Counted from the first letter of the stretch, positions 34,800 through 43,851 are shown. The stretch is DNA of 64,000 nucleotides from DASUPK01 sp963724665 (GCA_963724665.1 CAVRVH010000007.1:186001-250000); one strand, 5' to 3'. Numbers and translations: made by a program. Notes: generated by a model not told the origin, from the sequence alone.

Positions 34800-35801
34800 A
34801 TGGCTGCCGCAGACGAGGTTCTCTACGACAAGGACGCCGATCTCTCCGTCCTCGACGGAAAGACCGTCGCGATCCTGGGCTATGGCTCACAGGGCCACGC
34901 CCACGCGCTCAACCTGAAGGACTCCGGCGTCAAGGTTATCGTCGGCCTTCGCCCGGACTCATCCAGCCGCGACGACGCCGAGGGCGAGGGCCTCGAGGTG
35001 ATGGACGTCGCCGACGCCGCCAGCGCGGGCGACATCGTGATGATCCTGCTCCCCGATGAGAAGCAGGCTCAGATCTGGCGGGAGGAGATCTCGGACGGGA
35101 TCGCGGACGGCAACCTGCTGATGTTCGCCCACGGCTTCGCGATCCGATTCGGCCAGATCGAGCCCCCGCCCGGAGTAGACGTCGGCATGGTGGCCCCCAA
35201 GGGCCCGGGGCACCTCGTCCGGCGCGAATTCGTCGACGGAGCGGGCGTGCCGTGCCTGATGGCCGTTCACCAGGACGCGACAGGCACCGCGCGCGACCAG
35301 GTACTCGCTTACGCCAGCGGCATCGGAGGCGGGCGCGCCGGGATCATCGAGACCACCTTCAAGGACGAGGCCGAGACCGACCTCTTCGGCGAGCAGGCCG
35401 TGCTCTGCGGCGGCGCCACCGAGCTGGTCAGGGCCGGATTCGACACCCTCGTCGAAGCCGGCTACGACCCGCGCCTCGCCTACTTCGAGTGCCTCCACGA
35501 GCTCAAGCTGATCGTGGACCTGATGTACGAGCACGGGATCCAGGGGATGCGCCACTCGATCTCCAACACGGCGGAGTACGGCGACATGACCCGAGGCCCG
35601 AAGGTGATCACCGACGAGACACGTCAGGCGATGAAGAAGATCCTCGCCGACATCCAGTCAGGCGAGTTCGCCAAGGAGTGGATCGCCGAGAACGAGGCGG
35701 GCCAGGAGAACTTCCAGCGCATGCGAGAGGAGGCGGCCGGTTCCCAGGTGGAGCAGGTCGGCAAGAGCCTCCGCTCGATGATGCCCTGGATCGAGGACTA
35801 A
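34800..35801 (+). CDS. ilvC: Ketol-acid reductoisomerase
   Basis: IlvC rearranges and reduces acetolactate or acetohydroxybutyrate to the dihydroxy acids with NADPH and Mg. The Rossmann motif is VAILGYGSQGHAHALNLKDS near residue 20-40. The catalytic His is in MFAHGFAIRFGQI, and the metal ligands are in TTFKDEAETDLFGEQ and ELKLIVDLMYEHG. 333 residues, class I. The ATG at 34800 is the sensible start; the frame extends upstream through the menE end but has no homology there. Normally next to ilvN, it is here separated from it by six men genes. Confidence 0.96.
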   Translation: MAAADEVLYDKDADLSVLDGKTVAILGYGSQGHAHALNLKDSGVKVIVGLRPDSSSRDDAEGEGLEVMDVADAASAGDIVMILLPDEKQAQIWREEISDGIADGNLLMFAHGFAIRFGQIEPPPGVDVGMVAPKGPGHLVRREFVDGAGVPCLMAVHQDATGTARDQVLAYASGIGGGRAGIIETTFKDEAETDLFGEQAVLCGGATELVRAGFDTLVEAGYDPRLAYFECLHELKLIVDLMYEHGIQGMRHSISNTAEYGDMTRGPKVITDETRQAMKKILADIQSGEFAKEWIAENEAGQENFQRMREEAAGSQVEQVGKSLRSMMPWIED

Positions 35802-35838
35802 CCGGAGGCTCTTACCGTCCGCTCTCGCTAGGGGCTGG

Positions 35839-36216
35839 TCAGGCGACGCCGGGTGCCGTGACTCCCGCCACCGGTGGCGGCCCGTACTGGTTCTCACCCG
35901 GATCACCCTCGCGCAGAAACCAAACGAGCCAGAGGATGAAGCCGACGATCGGGACGATGAAGATCAGGATCCACCAGCCGCTCCGGTTGATGTCGTGAAG
36001 CCGCCGGATGGACACCGATAGGCCCGGGAGTAGCAGCGCCAACCCAGCGAGGCCGCTGATGACTCCGAAAGAGCCGATGATCGCGTCGATGATGTTCGCC
36101 GCGATCCCGACCAGGATCGCGAACAGGAACCACCACCAGTAGGCCGGTCTCGCGGCCCTGCCATCGAACTTCGTGTAGTGATCGAAGCCGGACTTGACCG
36201 CTTCGCTAAAGGTCAT
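35839..36216 (-). CDS. DUF805 membrane protein
   Basis: The 125-residue product, starting MTFSEAVKSGFDHYTKFDG, has the DUF805 signature: RAARPAYWWWFLFAILVG, then VSIRRLHDINRSGWWILIFI, then a final helix and FLREGDPGENQYGPPP. Three to four membrane helices. Function unknown, widespread. The ATG at 36216 has only a weak purine run upstream, and a longer in-frame start at 36270 is possible. It is convergent with ilvC. Confidence 0.8.
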   Translation of the reverse strand: MTFSEAVKSGFDHYTKFDGRAARPAYWWWFLFAILVGIAANIIDAIIGSFGVISGLAGLALLLPGLSVSIRRLHDINRSGWWILIFIVPIVGFILWLVWFLREGDPGENQYGPPPVAGVTAPGVA

Positions 36217-36296
36217 TCTCTCTCCCTCTCTTTTGCGACCGGGCGTCAGGGGGCACCCGATTCCAAGCACACGCTAGATGACAGGACGGCGTCTGA

Positions 36297-36707
36297 CTAA
36301 GACCCGGGCCCGCGAGGGTTCGTCTCACCCTCGGGAACGTGGGCGTCGCGGCCGACGTAGCCGGACTCGGCCCCGACGATCAAATACTGCGCATCCTCGG
36401 TCTCGCTCAGGTTCCTGACCGACCGAACCGTCGCGGCGTCGACCCGCGCGGCGCCGCCCTCTCGCACCTCGGCCTTGGCGCCGTCGCCGAAGGTCATCTC
36501 GATCGCCCCACGGTGGACGAAATACAGCTCCTGCTGGCGCTCGTGGTAGTGCCCGCCGGTCGAGTATCCCGGCGGGATCGTGATCACGTTGACGCCGAAC
36601 TCAGTGACATCCAGCTCGCGCCGGAGCTTGCGAAAGCCGTAGCCCTCGCCCATCGAGTCGAGGTCCGGGGCGACGGCCCAGCCATCGCCCCGGATCACCT
36701 CGGACAT
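36297..36707 (-). CDS. Cupin-domain protein
   Basis: The 136-residue protein has one cupin barrel: PPGYSTGGHYHERQQELYFV contains the metal-binding His pair and Glu (motif 1), and ARVDAATVRSVRNLSETED is motif 2, lacking the usual His. It starts at ATG 36707, two bases after the stop of the DUF4389 gene. A longer frame reaching into that gene is not real. Its substrate is unknown; the loss of the second-motif His suggests a weak metal site or a binding role. Confidence 0.75.
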   Translation of the reverse strand: MSEVIRGDGWAVAPDLDSMGEGYGFRKLRRELDVTEFGVNVITIPPGYSTGGHYHERQQELYFVHRGAIEMTFGDGAKAEVREGGAARVDAATVRSVRNLSETEDAQYLIVGAESGYVGRDAHVPEGETNPRGPGS

Positions 36708-36709
36708 CT

Positions 36710-37339
36710 CTAGCTCTCGCGGCTGGCGGCCTCGCTGCTGATCTGACCGGCCGGGGGAGTCTCGCCGCTCTCCTCGTAGGTGAACGGCGGGTAGTCCTCG
36801 GTGAGCAACAGGAAGTAGCCGGTTCCCCTGGTGATGTACGCGATCGCCGAGCGCATCGGGTTGAACAGGCCCTCCGGCAACTTGCCGGTGAACAGGATCA
36901 CGAACCAGGCGATCAACGCGCAGACGGCGAGGATGATCGACTGGACGATTGCCAGCAACCAGACCGGGATGCCAATGAGCAGGCGCAGCCCTGTCTTCAG
37001 CCGGTCGTACTCGTCGAGAGGCGGCGGAACACCGACCCGGACGGGGTAGTCGGGCGCATCGTCGCCGCCGAACGGCGGCCACTCGTCGTTGAGCAGATAC
37101 TCGAATCCGTACACCCGGCTGATCATCCGCAGGTAACCCGCGTTGAAGTTGTAGATGCCCTCGGGGTACTTGCCGGTGAAGACGATCGCGAACCAGGCGA
37201 TCACCGCTGCGATCTCGGCGACGAAGCCATAGATGCTCGCGACGATCAGCCAGGGGATTGCCACGATGTAGCGGAAGAACGATGTCAGCCGGTTCCTGCC
37301 CTCCAGGGCCGGGTCGGCGTCATAGCTGATTGGGTACAT
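36710..37339 (-). CDS. DUF4389 membrane protein with internal duplication
   Basis: The 209-residue product has two similar halves. Each carries a hydrophobic hairpin followed by a signature: AIVFTGKYPEGIYNFNAGYL in the first and FVILFTGKLPEGLFNPMRSA in the second. These FTGK-PEG motifs are typical of DUF4389. Between them lies a soluble Pro-rich segment (PPFGGDDAPDY). The two halves probably arose by duplication. It is translated with the cupin gene, which starts two bases past its stop. Confidence 0.8.
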   Translation of the reverse strand: MYPISYDADPALEGRNRLTSFFRYIVAIPWLIVASIYGFVAEIAAVIAWFAIVFTGKYPEGIYNFNAGYLRMISRVYGFEYLLNDEWPPFGGDDAPDYPVRVGVPPPLDEYDRLKTGLRLLIGIPVWLLAIVQSIILAVCALIAWFVILFTGKLPEGLFNPMRSAIAYITRGTGYFLLLTEDYPPFTYEESGETPPAGQISSEAASRES

Positions 37340-37471
37340 AGTCTCTCCAGGTCGAGGTCTCGGGGACTGACGCGCCCCGGCGGAGGCCGGCCCGTTAGAC
37401 GCGAGGCCACACTAACCGACGCAACGGAGGGCACTCCAGCGTTTCCGACCATTACCCTCCGCGGTCCGCCG

Positions 37472-38608
37472 ATGACACGAACAATCGTTGAGATCCCCGC
37501 TGAGCTCAAGCCCGAGGACGGGCGATTCGGCTGCGGCCCGTCGAAGGTCAGGCCGGACGCCCTGGCCAAGCTGGCGAGCCAGAACGACCTGATGGGAACC
37601 TCGCACCGGCAGCGACCGGTGAAGGATCTCGTCGCCGGCGTGCGGACCGGCCTGGCAGATCTCTTCGGCCTGCCCGACGGCTACGAGGTCGCGCTGGGCA
37701 ACGGCGGCACGACCGCGTTCTGGGACGCGGCCGCCTGCTGCCTGGTCCGCGAGCGAGCGCTCCATCTCACCTATGGCGAGTTCTCTTCGAAGTTCGCCAA
37801 GTCGACCGCCGGCGCCCCCTTTCTCGCCGAGCCGATCCTGATCGAGGCCGAGCCCGGCGATGCCCCAGCGCCGGCCGCCGATCCGCAGGCGGACGCGATC
37901 GCCTGGGCCCACAACGAGACCTCGACCGGCGTGATGGTGCCCGTGGAGCGGCCCGAGGGCGCGGGGGAGAGCCTCGTTCTGATCGATGCCACCTCGGGCG
38001 CGGGCGGCCTGCCCGTCGACGTCGGGCAGGCCGACGCGTACTACTTCGCACCGCAGAAGGCATTCGCCTCGGAGGGCGGCCTCTGGCTCGCGATCCTGAG
38101 CCCGGCAGCGATCGAGCGGATCGAACAGCTCGACAGAGCCGACGGCCGCTGGCAGCCCGCCTTCCTCTCACTCGCGACCGCGCTCGAGAACTCGCGCAAG
38201 GACCAGACCTACAACACACCGGCGCTGGCCACGCTCTTCCTGCTGGCCGACCAGATCGACTGGCTGCTCGAGGGGGGAGGGCTCGAGTTCGGAGTCTCGC
38301 GAAGCCGCGCCTCGTCCCAGCATCTCTATGGATGGGCCGAGGCGTCGGGCGCGGCCAGTCCGTTCGTCGAGGATCCCGCGAAGCGCTCACTGGTCGTCGG
38401 GACGATCGACTTCGCCGACGACGTCGACGCTGCGGCTCTGGCCGCCACTCTGCGGGCGAACGGGATCGTGGACACCGAGCCCTACCGCAAGCTGGGCCGC
38501 AACCAGCTGCGGATCGGCATGTTCCCGGCGGTAGATCCCGGCGACGTCGAGGCGCTCACGGCATGCATCGACTGGGCCCTCGAGAACGTGGACGACGTCC
38601 GGCGATGA
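37472..38608 (+). CDS. serC: Phosphoserine aminotransferase
   Basis: SerC converts phosphohydroxypyruvate to phosphoserine with pyridoxal phosphate. The start region IPAELKPEDGRFGCGPSKVR and GTSHRQRPVKDLV match the actinobacterial SerC branch. The PLP lysine is in YYFAPQKAFASEGG. The 378-residue length is normal. ATG at 37472. serA overlaps its stop (ATGA), so the pair is one operon. A TACCCT box lies 13 nt before the ATG. Confidence 0.94.
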   Translation: MTRTIVEIPAELKPEDGRFGCGPSKVRPDALAKLASQNDLMGTSHRQRPVKDLVAGVRTGLADLFGLPDGYEVALGNGGTTAFWDAAACCLVRERALHLTYGEFSSKFAKSTAGAPFLAEPILIEAEPGDAPAPAADPQADAIAWAHNETSTGVMVPVERPEGAGESLVLIDATSGAGGLPVDVGQADAYYFAPQKAFASEGGLWLAILSPAAIERIEQLDRADGRWQPAFLSLATALENSRKDQTYNTPALATLFLLADQIDWLLEGGGLEFGVSRSRASSQHLYGWAEASGAASPFVEDPAKRSLVVGTIDFADDVDAAALAATLRANGIVDTEPYRKLGRNQLRIGMFPAVDPGDVEALTACIDWALENVDDVRR

Positions 38609-40185
38609 AGGTCCTGGTCAAGGAGAAGATCGCCGACTCGGGCGTCGAGCTGCTGCAGGAGAACTTCGACGTGGAGCTCGGTCTCGACTGGGATGGCGAC
38701 GAGCTCGAGAAGCGGATCGGGGAGTTCGACGGGATCCTGATTCGGTCCGCCACCAAGCTCACCCCGGATCTGATCGAGCGCGGAGAGCGGCTCAAGGTGA
38801 TCGGCCGCGCCGGCACCGGCGTGGACAACGTCGACATCGAAGCCGCCACCAAGCGCGGCATCGTCGTCGCGAACGCCCCCGAGGCGAATTCGATCGCGGC
38901 CGCCGAGCACACCCTCGCGCTGATGCTCGCCCTCTGCCGGAACATCCCGGAGGCGCACGCCTCGCTCGCCGACGGCAAGTGGGACCGCTCGAGCTTCAAG
39001 GGGACCGAGCTCTACGGAAAGGCGCTCGGCGTGCTCGGCTTCGGACGGATCGGTCAGCTGGTCGCCGCCCGGGCCCAGGCCTTCGACATGCAGGTCGTCG
39101 CCTACGACAAGTTCGTCACCGCCGAGCGATTCCGGGAGCTCGGCGTGGAGGGCATCGACGACCCCGACGAGCTCTACGCCCGCGCCGACTTCATCACGCT
39201 GCACCTGCCGAAGACGCCGGAGACCGTCAACTTCATCGACGCCGCCGCCATCGGGAAGATGCGCGACGGCGCTCGAATCGTGAACTGCGCCCGCGGCGAG
39301 CTGATCGACCTGGACGCCCTGGTCGCGGGCCTCGAGTCAGGGAAGCTCGGGGGTGCCGCGCTGGACGTCTTTCCCGAGGAGCCATTCAGCGGCCATCCAA
39401 TCCTGGAGCGCGATGACGTGGTCGTCACGCCTCACCTCGGCGCCTCGACCGCGGAGGCACAGGATCGCGCCGGAGTGGTCACTGCGGAACAGGTGACCGC
39501 GGCGCTCACCGGAGGCGTGGTGACGACGGCCGTCAACATCGCCGCGGTCCGCCCGGAGGTGATGGAGCAGCTGGCCCCGTTCGTGCCCCTCTGCGAGAAG
39601 CTCGGTCGCCTCGCGCAGGCGCTCGGGGAGGGCGCACCCGACCGCGTCGAGGTTGAATTCCGCGGCCGGCTGGCCGACCAGGACACGCGGATCCTGGGCA
39701 TTGCCACCCTCGTCGGGATCCTCTCCGGTCACACGGAGGAGCCGGTCAACCTGGTCAACGGCCCGCACATGGCCGAGGAGCGCGGCATCGAGCTCACCGA
39801 GACGCGCGATGCGACCTCCGAGGACTTCACCGAGCTGGTCGTCGTCAGGCTCCACGCCGGTGACGAGGTCGTGGAAGTGGCCGGCACGGGGGTGGGACCG
39901 CGGAACATCCCCTACCTGGCGCGGGTATGGGGCGAGGACTTCTACCTGCCCATCGCCGATCACCTGGCGATCTTCCGTTACACCGACCAGCCCGGGATGA
40001 TCGGCCGGGTCGGGACGATCTTCGGCGAGGAGAGCGTCAACATCGTCTCCGCCGCCGTGGGCGCTCAGCCCGATGGCGAGACGGCTGTGATGGCGCTGAC
40101 CACGGATGCTCCGGTCAACCAGTCGACGATCGACAGGATCCTCGAGCTGCCTGGATTCTCGGTCGGGAGAGCTGTCTCGCTGTAG
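38605..40185 (+). CDS. serA: D-3-phosphoglycerate dehydrogenase (long form with ACT domain)
   Basis: SerA opens serine synthesis from 3-phosphoglycerate. The 526-residue product is the long type: a substrate domain (about 1-100, 290-320) and NAD domain GVLGFGRIGQLVAARAQAF, with NCARGELIDLDALVAGL (Arg), EEPF and PHLGAST (His). Then the ASB intervening domain (about 325-455) and a C-terminal ACT domain starting LAIFRYTDQPGMIGRVGTIF, which binds serine. The ATG overlaps the serC stop. Its TAG stop is part of the next gene's -10 box. Confidence 0.95.
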   Translation: MKVLVKEKIADSGVELLQENFDVELGLDWDGDELEKRIGEFDGILIRSATKLTPDLIERGERLKVIGRAGTGVDNVDIEAATKRGIVVANAPEANSIAAAEHTLALMLALCRNIPEAHASLADGKWDRSSFKGTELYGKALGVLGFGRIGQLVAARAQAFDMQVVAYDKFVTAERFRELGVEGIDDPDELYARADFITLHLPKTPETVNFIDAAAIGKMRDGARIVNCARGELIDLDALVAGLESGKLGGAALDVFPEEPFSGHPILERDDVVVTPHLGASTAEAQDRAGVVTAEQVTAALTGGVVTTAVNIAAVRPEVMEQLAPFVPLCEKLGRLAQALGEGAPDRVEVEFRGRLADQDTRILGIATLVGILSGHTEEPVNLVNGPHMAEERGIELTETRDATSEDFTELVVVRLHAGDEVVEVAGTGVGPRNIPYLARVWGEDFYLPIADHLAIFRYTDQPGMIGRVGTIFGEESVNIVSAAVGAQPDGETAVMALTTDAPVNQSTIDRILELPGFSVGRAVSL

Positions 40186-40188
40186 GGT
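40183..40188 (+). promoter_or_regulatory. -10 box of the 40195 oxidoreductase
   Basis: TAGGGT is 6 nt before the ATG, and its TAG is the serA stop codon. No ribosome site. Confidence 0.4.
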
Positions 40189-40194
40189 CGTCCC

Positions 40195-41229
40195 ATGCGG
40201 GCGGTCGTCATCACGGAGCACGGAGGTCCCGAGGTGCTCCGCGTTCAGGAGAAGCCGGATCCCGCGGTGGGCCCCGGCGAGGTGCGGATCGCTGTCAAGG
40301 CCGCCGGCATCAACTTCGCGGACACGATGGCGCGCGTCGGCCTCTACCCCGAGGCGCCCAAGCCGCCCTGCATCGTCGGCTACGAGGTCGCCGGCGACGT
40401 CGAATCCGTGGGCGAAGGGGTGGAGGACGTCAAGACCGGCGACAAGGTGATGGCGGGAACCCGGTTCGGCGGACAGGCGTCGATGGTCACCGTCCCGGCG
40501 GACCAGGCGATCCCGCTCCCGGACGGCTGGAGCTACGAGCAGGGAGCGGCCTTCCCGGTCAACTACGCGACCTCGTACGTCGCGCTTGTGATGATGGGCG
40601 GCCTCCGCCCGGGAGAGCGCGTCCTGATCCACGCTGCCGCGGGCGGGGTGGGGATCTCAGCGATCCAGATAGCCCGATCCCGCAACGCCGAGATCTTCGG
40701 CACCGCCTCGGCCTCCAAGCACGACGCGATCCGGGAGCAGGGCGTCCAGCACGCGATCGACTACCGAACCCAGGACTTCGAGAAGGAGATCCGGCGAATC
40801 ACCGGCGGCGAGGGCATCGACCTGGTCATGGACGCGACGGGGCCGACCAACTTCCGAAAGGACTACCGGCTGCTCCGCGAGGGGGGCAGACTGATCATGT
40901 ACGGGCTCTCCGAGGCCTCGACCGAGACCGGGCGCGACATGAAGAAGCTGTTCAGCAGCCTCGCCCGCATGCCGTTCGCGACGGTGCCGTGGTGGAAAAG
41001 CCTGCAGCTGATGAGCGAGAACAAGGGGGTCTTCGGCCTCAACATGCTGGCCTGGCAGGACCGGGAGGGACTGGATCGGGTGCTCGAGGCGATCAGCAAG
41101 GAGCTCGAGGAGGGCACGATCTCCATTGATCCGGTCATCGCCGAGGCGTTTCCATTCGAGCGCGCGGGCGATGCCCACCGCTTCATCGGCGAGCGCCGAA
41201 ACATCGGCAAGGTCGTGCTCGTCCCCTGA
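40195..41229 (+). CDS. Zinc-independent quinone oxidoreductase (MDR, VAT1-like)
   Basis: A 344-residue medium-chain reductase that would use NADPH to reduce a quinone or enone. It begins MRAVVITEHGGPEVLRV; AAGINFADTMARVGLY is the quinone-reductase family motif. The Rossmann motif is VLIHAAAGGVGISAIQIARS near 145. There are no zinc-binding cysteines. LMSENKGVFGLNMLAW is seen in the VAT1-like branch. The homologue at 3108 keeps the same layout. It follows serA by nine bases but may have its own leaderless promoter. Confidence 0.88.
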   Translation: MRAVVITEHGGPEVLRVQEKPDPAVGPGEVRIAVKAAGINFADTMARVGLYPEAPKPPCIVGYEVAGDVESVGEGVEDVKTGDKVMAGTRFGGQASMVTVPADQAIPLPDGWSYEQGAAFPVNYATSYVALVMMGGLRPGERVLIHAAAGGVGISAIQIARSRNAEIFGTASASKHDAIREQGVQHAIDYRTQDFEKEIRRITGGEGIDLVMDATGPTNFRKDYRLLREGGRLIMYGLSEASTETGRDMKKLFSSLARMPFATVPWWKSLQLMSENKGVFGLNMLAWQDREGLDRVLEAISKELEEGTISIDPVIAEAFPFERAGDAHRFIGERRNIGKVVLVP

Positions 41230-41256
41230 GGCGCTCTGATCTGCCCGGTGCCGGGT

Positions 41257-41262
41257 TACGAT
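41257..41262 (+). promoter_or_regulatory. -10 box of the RTX-repeat protein
   Basis: TACGAT is 8 nt before the ATG at 41271, with no ribosome site. Confidence 0.4.
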
Positions 41263-41270
41263 CGGCAGAG

Positions 41271-41942
41271 ATGCATCCAGGGAGTCGAAATCTCGTCCGC
41301 CTGCTTGTCCTGCTCGCAGCATGCGTGGCCGCGGCGCCCGCGGCTGCCTCGGCACGGCCGGGAGTGGCCGACGCGGTCTGGACCGTGCACGGCCACAGCG
41401 CGAGCGCGTCGGCCTCCATCAACGTCCTCACCCTGAACGACCAGCGCAAGATCGACAACAGGATCACCGCCTACCTCGGATCGGACGGGCGGTTGGTGCT
41501 GACGGCCCCGGAGGGCCTGGGCGACCCCGATGGCGGCGGCGTCAATTGCAGGCTCGACAACGCGAAGAGTGAAGAGACGAGTGCAACCGAGGTGAGCTGC
41601 GCCGCCGGCTATATCGGGGCGATCGTGGGCGACCTCGGCGGAGGGAGCGACACATTCGACGCCGATCCGAACCTGAGCGTGATGGTGGGCGGGGTGATCG
41701 ATGGCCAGTCGCGGCCGCTTTTCGGTGGCCCTGGGCGCGATCGCCTGGTCGGCGGCGCCCTCAATGATCTGCTGATGGGCGGCGGTGGCTCGGACACGCT
41801 GGTGGGCGGTGGCGGGAGCGACCTCCTCGTAGGGGGCGCCGGCCCGGACAGGGTGATCGGAGGCTCGGGCAGGGACACCTGTCGCGGCTCGGGCGGCGTG
41901 GACGTCGCCAAGAGCTGCGAGCTCACTCGCGGAATTCCGTAG
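41271..41942 (+). CDS. Secreted protein with RTX-type calcium repeats
   Basis: The 223-residue product has a signal peptide (LVLLAACVAAAPAAASA, cleaved near residue 28). Residues 30-110 form a beta-rich domain. From about 120 come glycine-aspartate nonapeptide repeats: GGPGRDRLVGGALNDLLMGG, GGSDTLVGGGGSDLL and GAGPDRVIGGSGRD. These form a calcium-bound beta-roll as in RTX proteins. There is no type I export signal, so the Sec pathway is likely. Two cysteines near the end (DTCRGSG, KSCELT) could pair. Probably cell surface or extracellular; no catalytic domain. Confidence 0.75.
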   Translation: MHPGSRNLVRLLVLLAACVAAAPAAASARPGVADAVWTVHGHSASASASINVLTLNDQRKIDNRITAYLGSDGRLVLTAPEGLGDPDGGGVNCRLDNAKSEETSATEVSCAAGYIGAIVGDLGGGSDTFDADPNLSVMVGGVIDGQSRPLFGGPGRDRLVGGALNDLLMGGGGSDTLVGGGGSDLLVGGAGPDRVIGGSGRDTCRGSGGVDVAKSCELTRGIP

Positions 41943-41952
41943 CACGCACCGC

Positions 41953-41958
41953 TAGCTT
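41953..41958 (+). promoter_or_regulatory. -10 box of the 41966 membrane protein
   Basis: TAGCTT is exactly 7 nt before the GTG at 41966. Confidence 0.4.
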
Positions 41959-41965
41959 TCCGCCC

Positions 41966-42727
41966 GTGTTGACCACGGCGAGCATCGGCAGCGCCTACCA
42001 GCACGGGATCGTCGACACCGGCCGCGAGCCGCATTTCCTCTTCTTCGTCGCCTTTCTCGTCACCTTCGGCTTCATCCGGACGAGCGCGCACATGATCAAG
42101 GCCCAGGTGAAGTGGTGGCCGGGCAACCTCTCGGTCGGCGGAACGCACATTCACCACCTGGTCTGGGGCATCCTGCTGCTCCTGATCTTCGGCTACATCG
42201 CCGTTGCGATCGCGCCGGACAGCCCATGGCGCGAGCTCATCGCGGTGTTCTTCGGCATCGGGACCGGGCTGACGCTCGACGAATTCGCGCTCTGGCTCAA
42301 CCTGAAGGACGTCTATTGGGAGAAGGAGGGCCGGAGGTCGATCGACGCCGTGATCATCGCGGCGGCCGTCTCGGGGGTGCTGCTGATCAGCCTGCGCGGC
42401 TGGATCGACGTGACCACCAAGGTCGCCGACGAGATCCAGGCCATCGTCGGTGCCCTCGGGGTGGTGGGCGTCATCCTCGCCCTCCTCAACGCGGCGAAGG
42501 AGAAGTTCGGGATGGCGATCTGGAGCATCCTGGTCCCGGTCGTCGGCCTGGTGTCCGCCTTCCGGCTTGCAAAACCGCACTCGGTCTGGGCGAAGCTCTT
42601 CTACAAGCACGGCAAGAAGAGGCGATCCGAGGAGCGCTTTTCGGGCGACCGCGGGAAGCCGTTCTGGAAGCGCGGGGGAGAGCTACTTGCTCGGCTCGGG
42701 CTCCGCCGCCCGGTCCGGTGGACCTGA
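41966..42727 (+). CDS. Integral membrane protein
   Basis: The 253-residue product has about six membrane helices. Conserved-looking motifs are SVGGTHIHHLVWGILLLLIF, with three His residues at a helix start, and GTGLTLDEFALWLNLKDVYW, with acidic residues inside the membrane face. These could bind a metal or be part of a channel, but I know no function for the family. GTG at 41966 follows a -10 box by 7 nt. The C-terminus is very basic (YKHGKKRRSEERF). Its last 45 bases overlap the convergent AI-2E family gene. Confidence 0.75.
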   Translation: MLTTASIGSAYQHGIVDTGREPHFLFFVAFLVTFGFIRTSAHMIKAQVKWWPGNLSVGGTHIHHLVWGILLLLIFGYIAVAIAPDSPWRELIAVFFGIGTGLTLDEFALWLNLKDVYWEKEGRRSIDAVIIAAAVSGVLLISLRGWIDVTTKVADEIQAIVGALGVVGVILALLNAAKEKFGMAIWSILVPVVGLVSAFRLAKPHSVWAKLFYKHGKKRRSEERFSGDRGKPFWKRGGELLARLGLRRPVRWT

Positions 42728-43783
42728 GAGCACCAGCACGTCGATGACCACCCCGAGCGACGCAGCCGTCGGGATCGCCAGCAGGGCCCCGAGCACGCCG
42801 GCGAGATCCGCGCCGACGATCACCGCGACGATCGCAACGGCCGGATTGACCTTGAGCGCTCCGCCCTTGTAGAGCACCGGCTGGACCACGCGGTCCTGGA
42901 GTTGCTGGTAGACGAGGAAGATGATCAGCCAGACGATCGCGTCGCCGGGCCCACCGTCGATCATCAGCACGGCGAACACGGAGAAGCCGCCGACCGTGAG
43001 GCCGATCAGGGGGATCAGGTCGAGGAACGCGACCAGCACCGCGAGCGGCACCGCCAGGTGAAAGCCCTCTGCCTGCAGGAAGCCCCAGGTGAGCAGCCCG
43101 GCCGCAATCGCCAGGACCAGGTTGACGCTGACGTAGGCCTTGACGACCTCGGCGACCCGGGTAGCGATCCGGCGGGCGCGCTCGCGCTGCGGTGAGGGCA
43201 GGCGGCCCGTGCCGCGCTCGACCATGCCGCGACCGTCGAGCAGCAGGAAGAAGGTCAGCGCGATCACGGTGATCGCCGCCAGCAGGTGCTCGAGGATGCT
43301 CACCGTGAACGAGCCCAGGGTGCTGGCGCCGCTGCTCAGATGAGACGGCAGGGTGGACGCCTCCTGGCTCAGCTTCGCGGTGATGTGGTACTTCGCGTTC
43401 AGGTCCTGGAACTGCCTGTTGTTGTTCGCCCAATCCTCGAAGGCATGGACGTAGCGCGGGAGCTTGTGCGCCAGGCCCTCGATGTCGTGAACGATCGGCG
43501 GGAAGACATGCAGCACCAGGAAGACCAGCGCCCCGAGGGCCACCAGGTAGATCAGCAGGATCGCGAGGACTCGCGGCATCCTGGCGTCGCCGGGCCAGGC
43601 GCGCTGGATCAGGCTGACGGCCGGGTCGAGAGCCAGCGCCAGGAAGATCGCCGCGGCCACCCACTGCAGCGTCGTCCGGGTGTGGAGTAGCGCGATCGCG
43701 AGCAGCACGGCAACCCCGGCCCAGAACAGCCCCACGAGCACGATCTTGGCGACAGCCCGCGCCTGGATCTGGTCCGCGCGCAT
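42683..43783 (-). CDS. AI-2E family transporter
   Basis: A roughly 366-residue permease of the AI-2E (TqsA/YdiK) family with eight helices. Hydrophobic pairs lie at about 15-60 in the N-terminus, then a soluble helical segment (about 90-150: HDIEGLAHKLPRYVHAFEDW), then VIALTFFLLLDGRGMVERG and the C-terminal signature LIPLIGLTVGGFSVF with GALKVNPAVAIVAVIVGADL. Such proteins export autoinducer-2, other metabolites or Na+ in exchange for H+. The substrate is unknown. Start ATG at 43783; an earlier ATG at 43822 is possible. Divergent from the leuA leader and convergent with the preceding gene. Confidence 0.85.
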   Translation of the reverse strand: MRADQIQARAVAKIVLVGLFWAGVAVLLAIALLHTRTTLQWVAAAIFLALALDPAVSLIQRAWPGDARMPRVLAILLIYLVALGALVFLVLHVFPPIVHDIEGLAHKLPRYVHAFEDWANNNRQFQDLNAKYHITAKLSQEASTLPSHLSSGASTLGSFTVSILEHLLAAITVIALTFFLLLDGRGMVERGTGRLPSPQRERARRIATRVAEVVKAYVSVNLVLAIAAGLLTWGFLQAEGFHLAVPLAVLVAFLDLIPLIGLTVGGFSVFAVLMIDGGPGDAIVWLIIFLVYQQLQDRVVQPVLYKGGALKVNPAVAIVAVIVGADLAGVLGALLAIPTAASLGVVIDVLVLSGPPDRAAEPEPSK

Positions 43784-43845
43784 CGCTGGTGAAGCTAAAG
43801 CGCAGCCCGGACCAATAAACAAATCGAGCGCCTATGCGGCTGCGC

Positions 43846-43851
43846 TACTCT
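43846..43851 (+). promoter_or_regulatory. -10 box of the leuA leader transcript
   Basis: TACTCT lies 12 nt before the leader-peptide ATG. Transcription would start near 43858, six bases before the ATG, so the leader peptide is nearly leaderless. Confidence 0.4.
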
